Source of the DNA: Devosia rhizoryzae
GTDB lineage: Bacteria; Pseudomonadota; Alphaproteobacteria; Rhizobiales; Devosiaceae
NCBI RefSeq assembly: GCF_016698665.1
Contig: NZ_CP068046.1
Coordinates: 558,001-622,000 of the forward strand
Direction of reading: 5' to 3'
DNA length: 64,000 bases
The position numbers were made by a program, and so were the translations under genes. Every line of letters begins with the position of its first letter. Position 1 is the first letter of the stretch. The notes beneath the pieces were generated by a model. That model saw only the letters and a list, made by a program, of their open reading frames with translations. It was not told the origin of the DNA and did no database searches. Positions 37,196-46,451 of the stretch are shown in pieces.

Positions 37196-37906
37196 TCAGA
37201 CCTTGATCTGCTGGCGTTGGAGATCCTGCACGTCGCCGGTGAGCTGCTTGCCGGTGGCGAGATAGTAGGCGCGTTCCGCGATGTTGGTGGCGTGGTCGCC
37301 GATGCGTTCGAGGCTCTTGGCGCAAAAGAGGAGATGCGTGCAGGTGGTGATGTTGCGCGGATCTTCCATCATGTAGGTGAGGAGCTCGCGGAACAGTGAA
37401 GTGTGCATCGCATCGACCTGGTCGTCGCGGTTGCAGACTTCGACCGAGGCGGCCGAGTCGCGGTTCGAATAGGCGTCGAGCGCATCCTTGACCTGACCCA
37501 TGACAAGGGCGGTCATGTTCTTGACGCCGTTGTAGAAGGTGGGCTGCAGGTTGATACCTTCGAGCTTGAGCGAACGGCGGGCTAGTTGCTTGGCCATGTC
37601 GCCGATGCGTTCGAGATCGGATGCCACATGCACCGAGGTGATGATGGCGCGCAGATCGGAAGCCATCGGCTGGCGGCGGGCGATCATGGAAACGGCCATG
37701 TCGTCGATCTTGCGCTGCATTTCGTCGATGCGCTGATCGGCAATGATGGTGACGTCGGCCAGTTCGCGATCGAGCTTGAGCAGGGCGCGGGTGCCGTTCT
37801 CGATGGCGGCTTCCACCTGGCCGCCCATTTCGGCGATGGCCTGGGCGAGGCTGTGCAGCTCTTCGTTGTAGGACGTAACGATGTGGTCGGTGCCAGTATT
37901 GGGCAT
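37196..37906 (-). CDS. phoU: Phosphate signalling protein PhoU
   Basis: The 236-residue all-helical PhoU has two PhoU repeats (EELHSLAQAIAEMGGQVEAAIENGTRAL; NMTALVMGQVKDALDAYSNRD) with the E-R-I-G-D motifs (LERIGDMAKQLAR and LERIGDHATNIAER) that bind metal. It restrains PhoR/PhoB signalling and Pst flux when phosphate is sufficient. It lies 23 bases after pstB. Confidence 0.96.
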   Translation of the reverse strand: MPNTGTDHIVTSYNEELHSLAQAIAEMGGQVEAAIENGTRALLKLDRELADVTIIADQRIDEMQRKIDDMAVSMIARRQPMASDLRAIITSVHVASDLERIGDMAKQLARRSLKLEGINLQPTFYNGVKNMTALVMGQVKDALDAYSNRDSAASVEVCNRDDQVDAMHTSLFRELLTYMMEDPRNITTCTHLLFCAKSLERIGDHATNIAERAYYLATGKQLTGDVQDLQRQQIKV

Positions 37907-37929
37907 TTCAGTTCCTCCAGCCTCGGCGA

Positions 37930-38790
37930 TCAGCCGATGCGGCCCATGATGTAGTCCTGGGTCTGCTTGTTCACCGGATTGGTGAAGATGTCTTCGGTGT
38001 CGCCCTGCTCGATCAGGTTGCCCAGGTGGAAGAAGGCGGTCTTCTGCGAGACGCGGGCGGCCTGCTGCATGGAGTGGGTGACGATGACGATGGTGTAGTT
38101 CTCGCGCAGTTCGTCGATCAGCTCTTCGATGATGGCGGTCGCGATCGGGTCAAGGGCCGAGCAGGGCTCGTCCATCAGAATGACTTCGGGGCCGACGGCA
38201 ATGGCGCGGGCGATGCAGAGACGCTGCTGCTGACCGCCAGAAAGGCCGGTGCCGGGCTCGTTGAGGCGATCCTTGACCTCTTCGAAAAGACCCGCCTTGC
38301 GGAGCGAAGAGATGACGATCTCGTCGAGATCAGCCTTGTTCCTGGCAATGCCGTGAATCTTGGGGCCGTAGGCGACGTTTTCGTAGATCGACTTGGGGAA
38401 GGGGTTGGGCTTCTGGAACACCATGCCGATGCGGGCGCGCAGTTCGACAACGTCGAGGTCCTGCGCATAGATGTCCTGGCCGTCGAGCTCGATGCGGCCG
38501 CCAACCTTGGCGCCTTCGATCGTGTCATTCATGCGATTGATGCAGCGCAGGAAGGTCGACTTGCCGCAGCCCGACGGTCCGATAAAGGATGTGACGGCGC
38601 GATCGGGGATGTCGATCGAGATGCCGTGCAGGGCCTGCTTGGGACCGTAATGGACGGTGACGTCGCGGGCGGTGAGACGGATCTGGCGATCCATAAGTTC
38701 GGCGGGGTTCATGGAGCTCGATACCGTTTGCTGGGTCATCTTGGGCTTGCCGGCGATCATATCCATAGGGGAATTCTCCAGTTGGGTCAT
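37930..38790 (-). CDS. pstB: Phosphate ABC transporter ATP-binding protein PstB
   Basis: PstB powers high-affinity phosphate import. I use the ATG that overlaps the pstA stop (ATGA), giving 286 residues; a second ATG eight codons later also has GGAG. Walker A is GPSGCGKST, the signature [33 protein letters not shown] includes Walker B, and the switch His is in VTHSMQQA. The PstB-specific end [11 protein letters not shown] is present. Confidence 0.95.
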   Translation of the reverse strand: MTQLENSPMDMIAGKPKMTQQTVSSSMNPAELMDRQIRLTARDVTVHYGPKQALHGISIDIPDRAVTSFIGPSGCGKSTFLRCINRMNDTIEGAKVGGRIELDGQDIYAQDLDVVELRARIGMVFQKPNPFPKSIYENVAYGPKIHGIARNKADLDEIVISSLRKAGLFEEVKDRLNEPGTGLSGGQQQRLCIARAIAVGPEVILMDEPCSALDPIATAIIEELIDELRENYTIVIVTHSMQQAARVSQKTAFFHLGNLIEQGDTEDIFTNPVNKQTQDYIMGRIG

Positions 38791-40151
38791 GCGCGGCGCT
38801 CCAGACGGGTACGCAGGAAGATAGCGACGGCGTTGAGAAGGATCATGAGGCCCAAGAGCACCAGAATTGCGGCTGAGGTGCGCGCCTCGAAGAAGTTGCG
38901 GTTTTCGTTGCCCTGCCAAAGGAAGATCTGGACCGGCAGCGCGGTGGCCTGATCGACGACGGAGCCGGGGATCGAGGCCACGAAGGCGCTCATGCCGATC
39001 AGCAGGAGCGGCGCCGTTTCACCCAGAGCCTGGGCAACGCCGATGATGGTTGCGGTGAGGATCGAGGGGAAGGTCACGGGCAAGACGTGGTGGAACACCA
39101 TCTGGGTGCGGGAGGCACCCAGCCCAAGTGCCGCCTGACGCAAAGCAGGGGAGACGCCCTGCAGCGCCGCGCGGGTGGCAATGATGATGGTAGGCAGGGT
39201 CATCAAGGTCAGCACGAGACCACCGACCAGCGGGGCGGAGCGGGGCAGATGGAAGAAGTTGATGAAGACCGCGGCGCCAAGGAGACCGAAGACAATCGAG
39301 GGCACGGCCGCCAGGTTGTTGATGTTGACCTCGATGAGATCGGTAAAGCGCGATTTTGGCGCGAACTCTTCAAGGTAGATGGCGCTGGCGACTCCGATCG
39401 GGACGGCCAAGACGATCACCACGAGCATCATGTAAAGCGAGCCCATGAAGGCGCCGGCCAGGCCTGCCGACGCGGGGGCGGAGCGGCTATCGACATTGGT
39501 AAAAATGCCCCAGGCGAAATCCTGCGTGATGGTGCCGTTTTCCTCCAAGGCGTCGATCAGCTGGCGAGCGGGGGCCGACAGCTGCTGCTGGGCGTCACCC
39601 AGGGTGCGATCGATATTGCCCTTGACCCAATTGTCGGTATTGGCAGAGGCGAGAAGGTCGAAGCGGACGGTCTGGCCCATCAAATCGGGATTGGCGACGA
39701 AGGCTTCACGGATCACGTGGCGAGCATTGGTCTCGGGGATGCTCAGGATCTGCCGGCTGTCGATCTCGAGATCGGCCGGCGTGACGCTGCGCATCGAGGC
39801 TTCGACGACATTGTTCCAGTTCAGCATGGCGATGCTGCGCTGCCAGGCAAGGATGGCTGCATTGTAGTCGGCGATGGACTGACCTTCGGCGCGGACTGGA
39901 CGCGGATCAGCGCCGATCAGTTCAGGATCAAAGGTCACGTCGAGATGGAGATTGGCCTGCCAGAAGGCTGGGACACCCTTGCGCAGAACGTCGGCAAAGA
40001 GCAGGCCCACGAAGCCGAGGGCGGCGCAGATCGCGAGGATGCCCAAGGCGCGGAACAGCTGTTCGCTGCGGTGACGCTTGCGAAGACCGTCACGGATGGT
40101 CTGGGTGCGCTTGGCGGCGGCCGCGCGACCGGAGCTCTGAAGTTCGCTCAT
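38787..40151 (-). CDS. pstA: Phosphate ABC transporter permease PstA
   Basis: The 454-residue permease is the long alphaproteobacterial form. One N-terminal helix is followed by a periplasmic insert of about 170 residues, and then by the five-helix permease core with the EAA-type loop ([21 protein letters not shown]). It pairs with PstC, and its start and stop overlap pstC and pstB by four bases. Confidence 0.94.
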   Translation of the reverse strand: MSELQSSGRAAAAKRTQTIRDGLRKRHRSEQLFRALGILAICAALGFVGLLFADVLRKGVPAFWQANLHLDVTFDPELIGADPRPVRAEGQSIADYNAAILAWQRSIAMLNWNNVVEASMRSVTPADLEIDSRQILSIPETNARHVIREAFVANPDLMGQTVRFDLLASANTDNWVKGNIDRTLGDAQQQLSAPARQLIDALEENGTITQDFAWGIFTNVDSRSAPASAGLAGAFMGSLYMMLVVIVLAVPIGVASAIYLEEFAPKSRFTDLIEVNINNLAAVPSIVFGLLGAAVFINFFHLPRSAPLVGGLVLTLMTLPTIIIATRAALQGVSPALRQAALGLGASRTQMVFHHVLPVTFPSILTATIIGVAQALGETAPLLLIGMSAFVASIPGSVVDQATALPVQIFLWQGNENRNFFEARTSAAILVLLGLMILLNAVAIFLRTRLERRA

Positions 40152-41527
40152 TCGTACTGTTCCCGGAAGCGGCGGACGATGTAGAGGGCCACGATGTTGA
40201 GGATAAGGGTCATGACGAAGAGGGTCAGACCCAGTGCAAAGGCGACAAGGGATTGCGGACCGGTGAAATCGGTGTCGCCGGTCAGCTGATTGACGATCGA
40301 GACGGTGATGGTCGAGATCGGCTCGAGCGGCGTTCCGCGCAGCACCGGGCTGTTGCCGGCGGCCAGAACCACGATCATGGTTTCGCCGATGGCACGGCTG
40401 ACGGCGAGGAGGAAGGCACCGACAATGCCGGGGAGGGCGGCGGGCAGGAGAACATTGCGGATGGTTTCGGACTGGGTGGCGCCCAGGCCGTAGGCACCAT
40501 CGCGCAGGGACTTGGGCACCTGGTTGAGGATGTCGTCACTAAGCGAGGAGATGAAGGGGATGATCATGATGCCCATGACCAGACCTGCCGTCAGGGCACT
40601 GGTGGCGCTGATGTTGAGGCCAATCGCGCCACCCGCATTGCGCAGGAAGGGGCCGACGCTGACGAGGGCGAAGAAACCGTAGACGATGGTCGGGATACCG
40701 GCGAGGATTTCGATCAGGGGCTTGACCACGGCGCGCACCTGGCGCGGGGCGTATTGGGACAGGTAGATCGCGGTCATCAGGCCGATCGGAACGGCGACGA
40801 GCGAAGCGATCGCCGCGACCCAGAGGGTGCCGGTAAGGAGCGGCAGGAGCCCGTACTGGCCATGATTGCCGGTGCCGGTCGAGGAAAAGCCGGGGTTCCA
40901 GACAGTTCCGAAGAAGAAGTCGACCGGGTTGATGAAGCTGAAGAAGCGGATGGCTTCGGATAGAAGCGAAAGAACGATGCCGACTGTGGTCAGGATCGCG
41001 ACTGCCGAGCAGAAGATCAAAAGCGCGGTAACGACGGTTTCGACGATGTTGCGGGCGCGCAGGCGTGGCGTGATCCGGGAGCGGGCATAGAGCAGGCCGA
41101 AGATGCCGACGGCTGCGACCGCCGCGATCAGGGCGAGAAAAGTGATCAGCTGGAAATTGCGGAGCGCATCGGCAGCGGACTGCTCAAACGGCTGGACGGC
41201 GCCGGCGACACCATAGCCCGAAGCAAGCGCGTAGATGCGCTGCAGCGTGGCGTTGAGGCCGATCTGGTCGAGGGCGACGAGTGTTTCCGTGGGGATGAGC
41301 GACACGGCATAGCTGCGCGTGAGGTCAGTGCCGAAAAGGCCCCAGATCGCGAGGATCACGAGGGCCGGCACCAGAGTCCACAGGGCAACGCGAGCAGCAT
41401 GGTATTGGGGGCGGGAGTGAACTTTGACCCCGTTCGGGGTCGCAAGGCGGCGGCTGGTCATCCAGCCCGTCTGGTAGGCCAGACCAAGCAGGGCGAGCAA
41501 AAGGACGGCAATTATCAGGGAGTTCAT
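40148..41527 (-). CDS. pstC: Phosphate ABC transporter permease PstC
   Basis: The 459-residue permease has an extended N-terminal half (helices at 1-20, about 50-70 and 130-150) and the usual permease core with the cytoplasmic loop DGAYGLGATQSETIRNVLLPAALPGI. It forms the membrane channel with PstA. The gene lies 56 bases after pstS, behind a stem-loop. Confidence 0.94.
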   Translation of the reverse strand: MNSLIIAVLLLALLGLAYQTGWMTSRRLATPNGVKVHSRPQYHAARVALWTLVPALVILAIWGLFGTDLTRSYAVSLIPTETLVALDQIGLNATLQRIYALASGYGVAGAVQPFEQSAADALRNFQLITFLALIAAVAAVGIFGLLYARSRITPRLRARNIVETVVTALLIFCSAVAILTTVGIVLSLLSEAIRFFSFINPVDFFFGTVWNPGFSSTGTGNHGQYGLLPLLTGTLWVAAIASLVAVPIGLMTAIYLSQYAPRQVRAVVKPLIEILAGIPTIVYGFFALVSVGPFLRNAGGAIGLNISATSALTAGLVMGIMIIPFISSLSDDILNQVPKSLRDGAYGLGATQSETIRNVLLPAALPGIVGAFLLAVSRAIGETMIVVLAAGNSPVLRGTPLEPISTITVSIVNQLTGDTDFTGPQSLVAFALGLTLFVMTLILNIVALYIVRRFREQYE

Positions 41528-41551
41528 GCGCGCAATCCCGCTGGAAAGGGG

Positions 41552-41576
41552 AAGGGCCGCGCTTCGCGCGACCCTT
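41552..41576 (-). terminator. Stem-loop between pstS and pstC (possible attenuator)
   Basis: AAGGG-CC-GCGC, a TTC loop and GCGC-GA-CCCTT form an interrupted stem in the 56-base gap. On the minus strand TTCCCCTTTCC follows. Such elements stabilise the pstS message or reduce read-through, which fits a higher need for the binding protein. Confidence 0.5.
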
Positions 41577-41583
41577 GTGGAGC

Positions 41584-42603
41584 TTACATGCCGGCTTCGA
41601 AAGCGGCCAGGACCTCAGCGGTCTTCTCGGCAGGCTGCGGGATCAAACCAGCAGCTTCGAGCGTGCCGCCCTCACCCGAGATCTGCTCGGAGAGGAAGAA
41701 CTGGGTGTATTCCTGAAGGCCGGGGATGACGCCGATGTGCTGACCCTTGACGTAGAAGAACAGCGGGCGCGAGACCGGGTATTCGCCGTCGGCAACGGTT
41801 TCCTTGGAGGGAACGACGCCGTCGACCGAAGCAACCTTAAGGGTGTCGGTGTTCTGTTCGTAGAAGGAAAGGCCGAAGACGCCGACGGTGTTGGTGTCTG
41901 CGTTGAGGCGTGCCAGGGTTTCGGTGTAGTCGCCGGAGATTTCGGTGACGACGTCCTGACGGAAGGTGGTTTCAGCAGCTTCCATGTCTTCTTCCGACAT
42001 GCCTTCCGGCACGCCAGCTTCTTCGAAGCCTGCCGAGATCACGCGTTCCTGGAAGACTTCACGGGTGCCGTGGTTAGACGCCGGGATTGCGAGCAGGATC
42101 GGCTGATCGGGGAGCGAAGCGTCGATCTCGGACCAATTGGTGTAGGGGTTGTCGACCATGGCGCCGTCAACCATCACCTGGGCGGCGATTGCCTTGTAGA
42201 CCTGAACCGGGGTCAGGGCGAAGTCCGGGCCGTTGGCCGAGGAGGCGAAGACGATGCCGTCGAAGCCGAACTGGACTTCGCGGATGTCGGTGACGCCAGC
42301 GGCGGTGCAAGCTTCACGCTCGCCATCGCGCATCGGACGCGATGCGTTTGCAACGTCGATGGTGTTTTCGCCAACGCCAGCGCAGAACTGGCTGAAGCCG
42401 CCGCCGGTACCGCCGGAGCCAACGACCGGCGTGTTGAATTCGGGGAAAGCAGCGCCGAATTCTTCAGCGACGATGGAAGCGAAGGGGAGAACCGTCGACG
42501 AGCCGGCAACCTGGATGGTGTCGCGCGACTGGGCAAAGGCGGGGGCGGCGCCGAAAGCGGCAAGCGCGATCACGGCGGCACTGGCGTAAAGTGCGGTCTT
42601 CAT
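41584..42603 (-). CDS. pstS: Phosphate-binding protein PstS
   Basis: The 339-residue periplasmic phosphate-binding protein starts MKTALYASAAVIALAAFGAAPAFAQ (signal peptide). Phosphate-site motifs are AGSSTVLPFA near the mature N-terminus, VGSGGTGGGFSQFCAG and NHGTREVFQERV. It delivers phosphate to PstCAB. A Pho box lies about 80 bases upstream. Confidence 0.95.
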   Translation of the reverse strand: MKTALYASAAVIALAAFGAAPAFAQSRDTIQVAGSSTVLPFASIVAEEFGAAFPEFNTPVVGSGGTGGGFSQFCAGVGENTIDVANASRPMRDGEREACTAAGVTDIREVQFGFDGIVFASSANGPDFALTPVQVYKAIAAQVMVDGAMVDNPYTNWSEIDASLPDQPILLAIPASNHGTREVFQERVISAGFEEAGVPEGMSEEDMEAAETTFRQDVVTEISGDYTETLARLNADTNTVGVFGLSFYEQNTDTLKVASVDGVVPSKETVADGEYPVSRPLFFYVKGQHIGVIPGLQEYTQFFLSEQISGEGGTLEAAGLIPQPAEKTAEVLAAFEAGM

Positions 42604-42683
42604 GGGAGGTCCCTTTTGCAAATTCGATTGTACTGGCTGACCGTGCAGGCCGCCCTTTGACGCGGCGACCATAGAAGTGCTCG

Positions 42684-42723
42684 ACGACAGTTTTATTGCA
42701 GCTGAATGACTGGATTGTGACAG
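42684..42723 (-). promoter_or_regulatory. Pho box upstream of pstS (four 7-base repeats)
   Basis: Reading the minus strand, CTGTCAC, CAGTCAT, CTGCAAT and CTGTCGT occur at an exact 11-base period, separated by four-base AT-rich spacers. This is the PhoB-binding pattern (CTGTCAT repeats with four-base spacers). It lies 81-120 bases before the pstS start on the correct strand. Confidence 0.85.
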
Positions 42724-42804
42724 CGTAAAACGCTGACGTTGCTTGTTATTTTTTAAGGTGCCTGTGGAGTGTTATATTTCGCAGGGCTCAATATGACGCG
42801 GGAA

Positions 42805-43560
42805 TTAGCGCAAGAGGGGGCGGACCTCGGCCTGGAGCTTGCGCATGAGAGGCAGGAAGTTGGCGATCATGCGTGAAGTGGGTGCGCGGGCGCTCTGGGC
42901 GCCGATGTTGATCGCGGCGACGATCTTGCCATGGGCATTGAGCAGCGGCACGGCAATGGAACAAAGGCCGAGTTCGAGTTCCTGATCGATAACGGCAAAA
43001 CCCTGAGCAGCGACGACGCCGAGCTCGATGGTGATGCTGGCGAGATCGGCCTTGGTGTGAGGTGTATAGGCGACGAGATCGGAGCGATCGAGAATGGCAC
43101 GGGCCTCTGGCGTGGGAAGCGCCGCGAGGAGGGTGCGACCCATGGAGGTGCAGTAGGCGGGCAGCCGAGCACCGGGGGCAAGGTTGATCGACATTACGCG
43201 ACGGGTAGAGGCGCGGGCGACATAAAGAATGTCGGTGCCCTCGAGGACAGCGGCGGAGGTCGATTCGCTGGTGGCGTGGGAGAGTTCGTTGAGGAACGGC
43301 TGGATCAGGCGAGGCAGGGGCGTGGTGGCGAGATAGGAGTGGCCAAGATTCAACACGCGGGGCGTCAGCTGAAAGAACTTGCCGTCATAGGTGGCGTAGC
43401 CGAGATGAGCGAGGGTCAGGAGGCACCGGCGGGCGGTGGCACGTTCTAGACCGGTGCGCTCGGCGACATCGGTGATCGACATACGGGCATGGTCTTCGTC
43501 GAAGCATTCGATGACGGCGAGCCCGCGGATCAGCCCCTGGATGATGTCGCCTTCGCGCAT
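42805..43560 (-). CDS. IclR-family transcriptional regulator (PcaR/PobR-like)
   Basis: The 251-residue regulator (MREGDIIQGLIRGLAVIECF) has an N-terminal winged helix (MSITDVAERTGLERATARRCLLTLAHLGYA) and a C-terminal effector domain (about 80-250; AYCTSMGRTLLAALP, GFAVIDQELELGLCSIAVPL). The start phrase I-Q-G-L-x-R-G-L-A-V-I-E is typical of regulators of aromatic acid pathways. No such pathway is adjacent, so the target is unknown. An ATG 14 codons upstream is a possible alternative. Confidence 0.88.
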   Translation of the reverse strand: MREGDIIQGLIRGLAVIECFDEDHARMSITDVAERTGLERATARRCLLTLAHLGYATYDGKFFQLTPRVLNLGHSYLATTPLPRLIQPFLNELSHATSESTSAAVLEGTDILYVARASTRRVMSINLAPGARLPAYCTSMGRTLLAALPTPEARAILDRSDLVAYTPHTKADLASITIELGVVAAQGFAVIDQELELGLCSIAVPLLNAHGKIVAAINIGAQSARAPTSRMIANFLPLMRKLQAEVRPLLR

Positions 43561-43627
43561 TGATTTTGTCTCGCTTCTTGAAGGCGGGGCAGGGGTGACC
43601 ATTTATGTGCTGCCACTGGGAGAAACC

Positions 43628-43933
43628 ATGACCAACGACCGTACTTACGCCCAATATGACATCGAGAAGAAGTCCCTGCTTGTTGCCTATGTGCTCTGGC
43701 TATTTCTCGGCTACGTCGGCGCGCATAGGTTTTATCTCGGCAAGCCGCTGAGCGGGTTGATGATGCTTAGCTTTTCGGGCGTGGTCCTGCTGCTCAGCTT
43801 CGTGAGCTTCGGCGTTCTGGGCTTTTTGTGGGCGCTCGTGGCGCTGTGGTGGATCATCGATGCGCTTCTGATCCCCGGCATGGCCGCTTCTCGCAATCGC
43901 GGCATTGCCGACCGGGTACTGGGGCGGCGCTGA
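43628..43933 (+). CDS. TM2-domain membrane protein
   Basis: The 101-residue protein starts MTNDRTYAQYDIEKKSLLVAYVLW behind GGGAGA. Two helices connected by a short loop with the TM2 motif FLGYVGAHRFYLGK, and the DALLIPGM end, define the family. Function unknown. It is divergent from the IclR gene and ended by a terminator. Confidence 0.88.
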   Translation: MTNDRTYAQYDIEKKSLLVAYVLWLFLGYVGAHRFYLGKPLSGLMMLSFSGVVLLLSFVSFGVLGFLWALVALWWIIDALLIPGMAASRNRGIADRVLGRR

Positions 43934-43948
43934 TAAAGCGATAAACGA

Positions 43949-43984
43949 AAGCGGCGGCTTTCCCGGGGAAGCCGCCGCTTTTGT
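43949..43984. terminator. Bidirectional terminator
   Basis: AAGCGGCGGCTT (43949-43960) and AAGCCGCCGCTT (43969-43980) form a perfect 12-base stem followed by TTGTCTT, between the TM2 gene and the convergent flavoprotein gene. Confidence 0.85.
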
Positions 43985-44004
43985 CTTAGATTAGAGCTTT
44001 AGGA

Positions 44005-45408
44005 TCAGGCTGGCGAGATGTTCTGGTTGCGGCGGAACAGGTTGGTGGGGTCGTAGCGGCGCTTGACCTCCTGGAGACGCTGCCAGGTGAGCGATGTGTA
44101 AGAGGCGCGGAGAGCCTCGGGGCCTTCCTCGGCCAAGAAATTGACATAGGTGCCGCGCGTAGCCCCGCCCAAAGCGGAGACGCAGCCGGTGGCCCAGATG
44201 TCGTGGCGAGCGGCAGCTTCGGCGCTGCCGTCCATGGCCATGAAGCCGATCAGCAGGTCGGCGTCGCGGTGGGCATAGGCGGTTGCTTCCGCTGGGACAC
44301 GACCTGCCGCGCCGCCCAGAATGCGGATTTGGGCAAGGCGCATGGGGGCGCTGCATTGCCCGAGACGCGCCAGGATTTCTGCAGCTTCGGCTACGTCGAT
44401 GCCGCTCTTGAACAGCGTTCGGACCGAGAGGGTCGGTTTCATCGATGGATCTTCGGGCATGTACATCATGCCGTAGGGGCCGGGACGGACAAGATCGGCG
44501 ATCGGGGTTGTCAAGCCGCGGAACGGCGCCAGCGCGGCCTGGGCGTCAGCCACGGAACCGGCATACGCCATCATGCCCATCAGGACGGTCTGACCGACAA
44601 GATGGGGTGGGATGAAGGGCAGAGGCGGGGCCGGCATGGCGAGAAGTATGGTGGTGAGCTCGTCAGGTGCCAGTTTGGCCGCTGCAACGAAGCCGGCAAG
44701 ATTTTCGGCCGTGGCTGGAAGGATCAGCGGGCCGCCGACGAATTCCGGCAGTGGGTTCAGGCGATACCGGAAGCGGGTCACCACACCGAAGTTTCCGCCC
44801 CCGCCACGGACGGCCCAGAACAGTTCGGGGTGGCTGGTTTCGTTGATGGTCAAGATGTTGCCAGAGGCGGTGACGATTTCGGCGGCGATCAGCGAGTCAA
44901 TGGTGAGGCCCAGCTTGCGGGTGAGATAGCCGACACCGCCGCCCAAGGTGAGGCCGCCGATGCCCACGGTAGCGGAATCGCCGAAGCCGATGGCAACGCC
45001 GTGCTCGTCAAGCGCCTTTGTGACCTGACCGGCGGTCAGGCCGCTGCCGGCCCAGACGCTCATGTCGTCCATGTCGAGGTCCAGGCCATTGAGATCGCGC
45101 AGGTCGATAACGACGCCGCCTTCAGAGCCGCTATAGCCGCAGACCGAATGACCGCCGCTGCGGACAGCGATTTCGAGCTGATGACGGCGGGCGAAATCAA
45201 CCACGTCGGCAACATCGGCCGCGTCGACGACGCGGGCGACAAAGAGCGGGCGCTGATCCCAGTTGCTGTGTGCGAGGCCGCGGATGTCGTCGTAGTCTGA
45301 CTCTTCGGGCGTTACGATGCGGCCCCTGACGCGCATGACGAGGCCTTCGATCGCAATAGCGAGAAGGGGGGTGATCTTGGGGGTGTTCGCCCGCATATGG
45401 ACGTTCAT
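44005..45408 (-). CDS. FAD-linked (BBE-type) oxidoreductase
   Basis: The 467-residue flavoprotein begins at the ATG behind GAGGAG (MNVHMRANTPKI). The FAD-binding PCMH domain has RSGGHSVCGYSGSEGG; the His in GGHS is the usual covalent attachment site, and the tract VWAGSGLTAGQVTKAL follows. The C-terminal berberine-bridge-enzyme motif is RRYDPTNLFRRNQNI. Such enzymes oxidise sugars, alcohols or polyphenols. No export signal is seen. Substrate unknown. Confidence 0.88.
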   Translation of the reverse strand: MNVHMRANTPKITPLLAIAIEGLVMRVRGRIVTPEESDYDDIRGLAHSNWDQRPLFVARVVDAADVADVVDFARRHQLEIAVRSGGHSVCGYSGSEGGVVIDLRDLNGLDLDMDDMSVWAGSGLTAGQVTKALDEHGVAIGFGDSATVGIGGLTLGGGVGYLTRKLGLTIDSLIAAEIVTASGNILTINETSHPELFWAVRGGGGNFGVVTRFRYRLNPLPEFVGGPLILPATAENLAGFVAAAKLAPDELTTILLAMPAPPLPFIPPHLVGQTVLMGMMAYAGSVADAQAALAPFRGLTTPIADLVRPGPYGMMYMPEDPSMKPTLSVRTLFKSGIDVAEAAEILARLGQCSAPMRLAQIRILGGAAGRVPAEATAYAHRDADLLIGFMAMDGSAEAAARHDIWATGCVSALGGATRGTYVNFLAEEGPEALRASYTSLTWQRLQEVKRRYDPTNLFRRNQNISPA

Positions 45409-45523
45409 GGTCTGCTCCTCTGTGGCGCACTGGCGCTGTGTGAGGGGCGGAATAAAGAAGCGGCCAAATGAATTCCCCACTCGTTTGTGGGGGCTGTGCA
45501 GGCAATATGCTCGGGAAGAAAAA

Positions 45524-45579
45524 CCGTTGAAGGCCGCACTGGCGCCGTGACGCGCGGCAGGCGGCGCGGCCTTCAACGG
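45524..45579. repeat. Perfect 14-base inverted repeat
   Basis: CCGTTGAAGGCCGC (45524-45537) and GCGGCCTTCAACGG (45566-45579) are exact inverted copies around a 28-base GC-rich centre. They lie in the 287-base divergent gap between the flavoprotein and the Asn/Gly-rich gene. No T-run follows the stem on the minus strand, and the plus strand continues AGGGGC, so it is not a standard terminator. It may be an operator or an extragenic element. Confidence 0.75.
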
Positions 45580-45695
45580 AGGGGCGCGGACCAGCATGGG
45601 TGGACGTCCGATGTCGACCCTTGCACAGTGGCCATGACCGCGGCGTGAGTCTTCTCGTAAGCCGTTTGTCAGCTTGGAAATGTTAGGGTGCGCCG

Positions 45696-46451
45696 ATGCG
45701 TTTGGTCCTGGTCATATCGCTTTTTCTGACACTTTCGATGCTTCCCGCCTGGGCCCAGGGGAACGGGAATGGGAATGGCAACGGCAACGGGAATGGAAAT
45801 GGCCAGTCGGAGAACAACGGCAATGGCAATGGCCAGTCCGACACCGGCGGAGGGAATGGGAACGGGAATGCTGGGGGCAACGGCAACGGCAATGGAAACG
45901 CCGGCGGTGGCAATGACAATGCTGGTGGCAACAACGGCAATAGCGGCAACAATGACAATGCCGGAAATGCCGGCGGCGGGAACGGGAACAACGGCAACGG
46001 CAATGGCAATGGCGGCAGTAACGGGAACGGCAATGCCGGGAACGGGAACGGCGGCAATAACGGGAATGGCAATGGGAACGGTAATTCCGCGAGCCCCAGC
46101 CCAAGCCCTGATGCGGGGACAGTACCGTCTGGCGGAGGTGCCACAAACGCTCCAGGTGGCACTGGCACCGGCGCAGCTTCGCCGACTGCCGGTGGGGCCG
46201 GAAACGCTGGCGCCTTAGTTGAATATTCCCAAGACCAGGCGCGTGATGCTGCAAATTCAGGCCAGACGATCAGTCTCGGGAGCCTTGTGCCGGACATCTC
46301 ATCCCGCACGGGAGGCGAGATGATCGACGCCCAGTTGCTGCGCGTCAGGGGCTTTCTGGTCTATGCGATCAAAGTGCTGAATCCGGGCGGCAAAGTCACC
46401 ACAGAATACTACTACGCCCAATCGGGCATTTTTATTGGTAGCGAACCTTGA
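45696..46451 (+). CDS. Secreted Asn/Gly-rich protein with PepSY-like C-terminus
   Basis: The 251-residue protein has a signal peptide (MRLVLVISLFLTLSMLPAWA), about 110 residues of NGNGN/GGNGN repeats, a Pro/Ser/Ala-rich bridge, and a C-terminal domain (about 175-251). That domain reads SQDQARDAANSGQTISLGSLVP ... LLRVRGFLVYAIKVLNPGGKV ... YYYAQSGIFI, which resembles PepSY modules. Its stop overlaps the TTG start of the response regulator gene. PepSY proteins are often coded beside PhoP/PhoQ-like systems, so a role in modulating the kinase is plausible. Confidence 0.8.
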   Translation: MRLVLVISLFLTLSMLPAWAQGNGNGNGNGNGNGNGQSENNGNGNGQSDTGGGNGNGNAGGNGNGNGNAGGGNDNAGGNNGNSGNNDNAGNAGGGNGNNGNGNGNGGSNGNGNAGNGNGGNNGNGNGNGNSASPSPSPDAGTVPSGGGATNAPGGTGTGAASPTAGGAGNAGALVEYSQDQARDAANSGQTISLGSLVPDISSRTGGEMIDAQLLRVRGFLVYAIKVLNPGGKVTTEYYYAQSGIFIGSEP

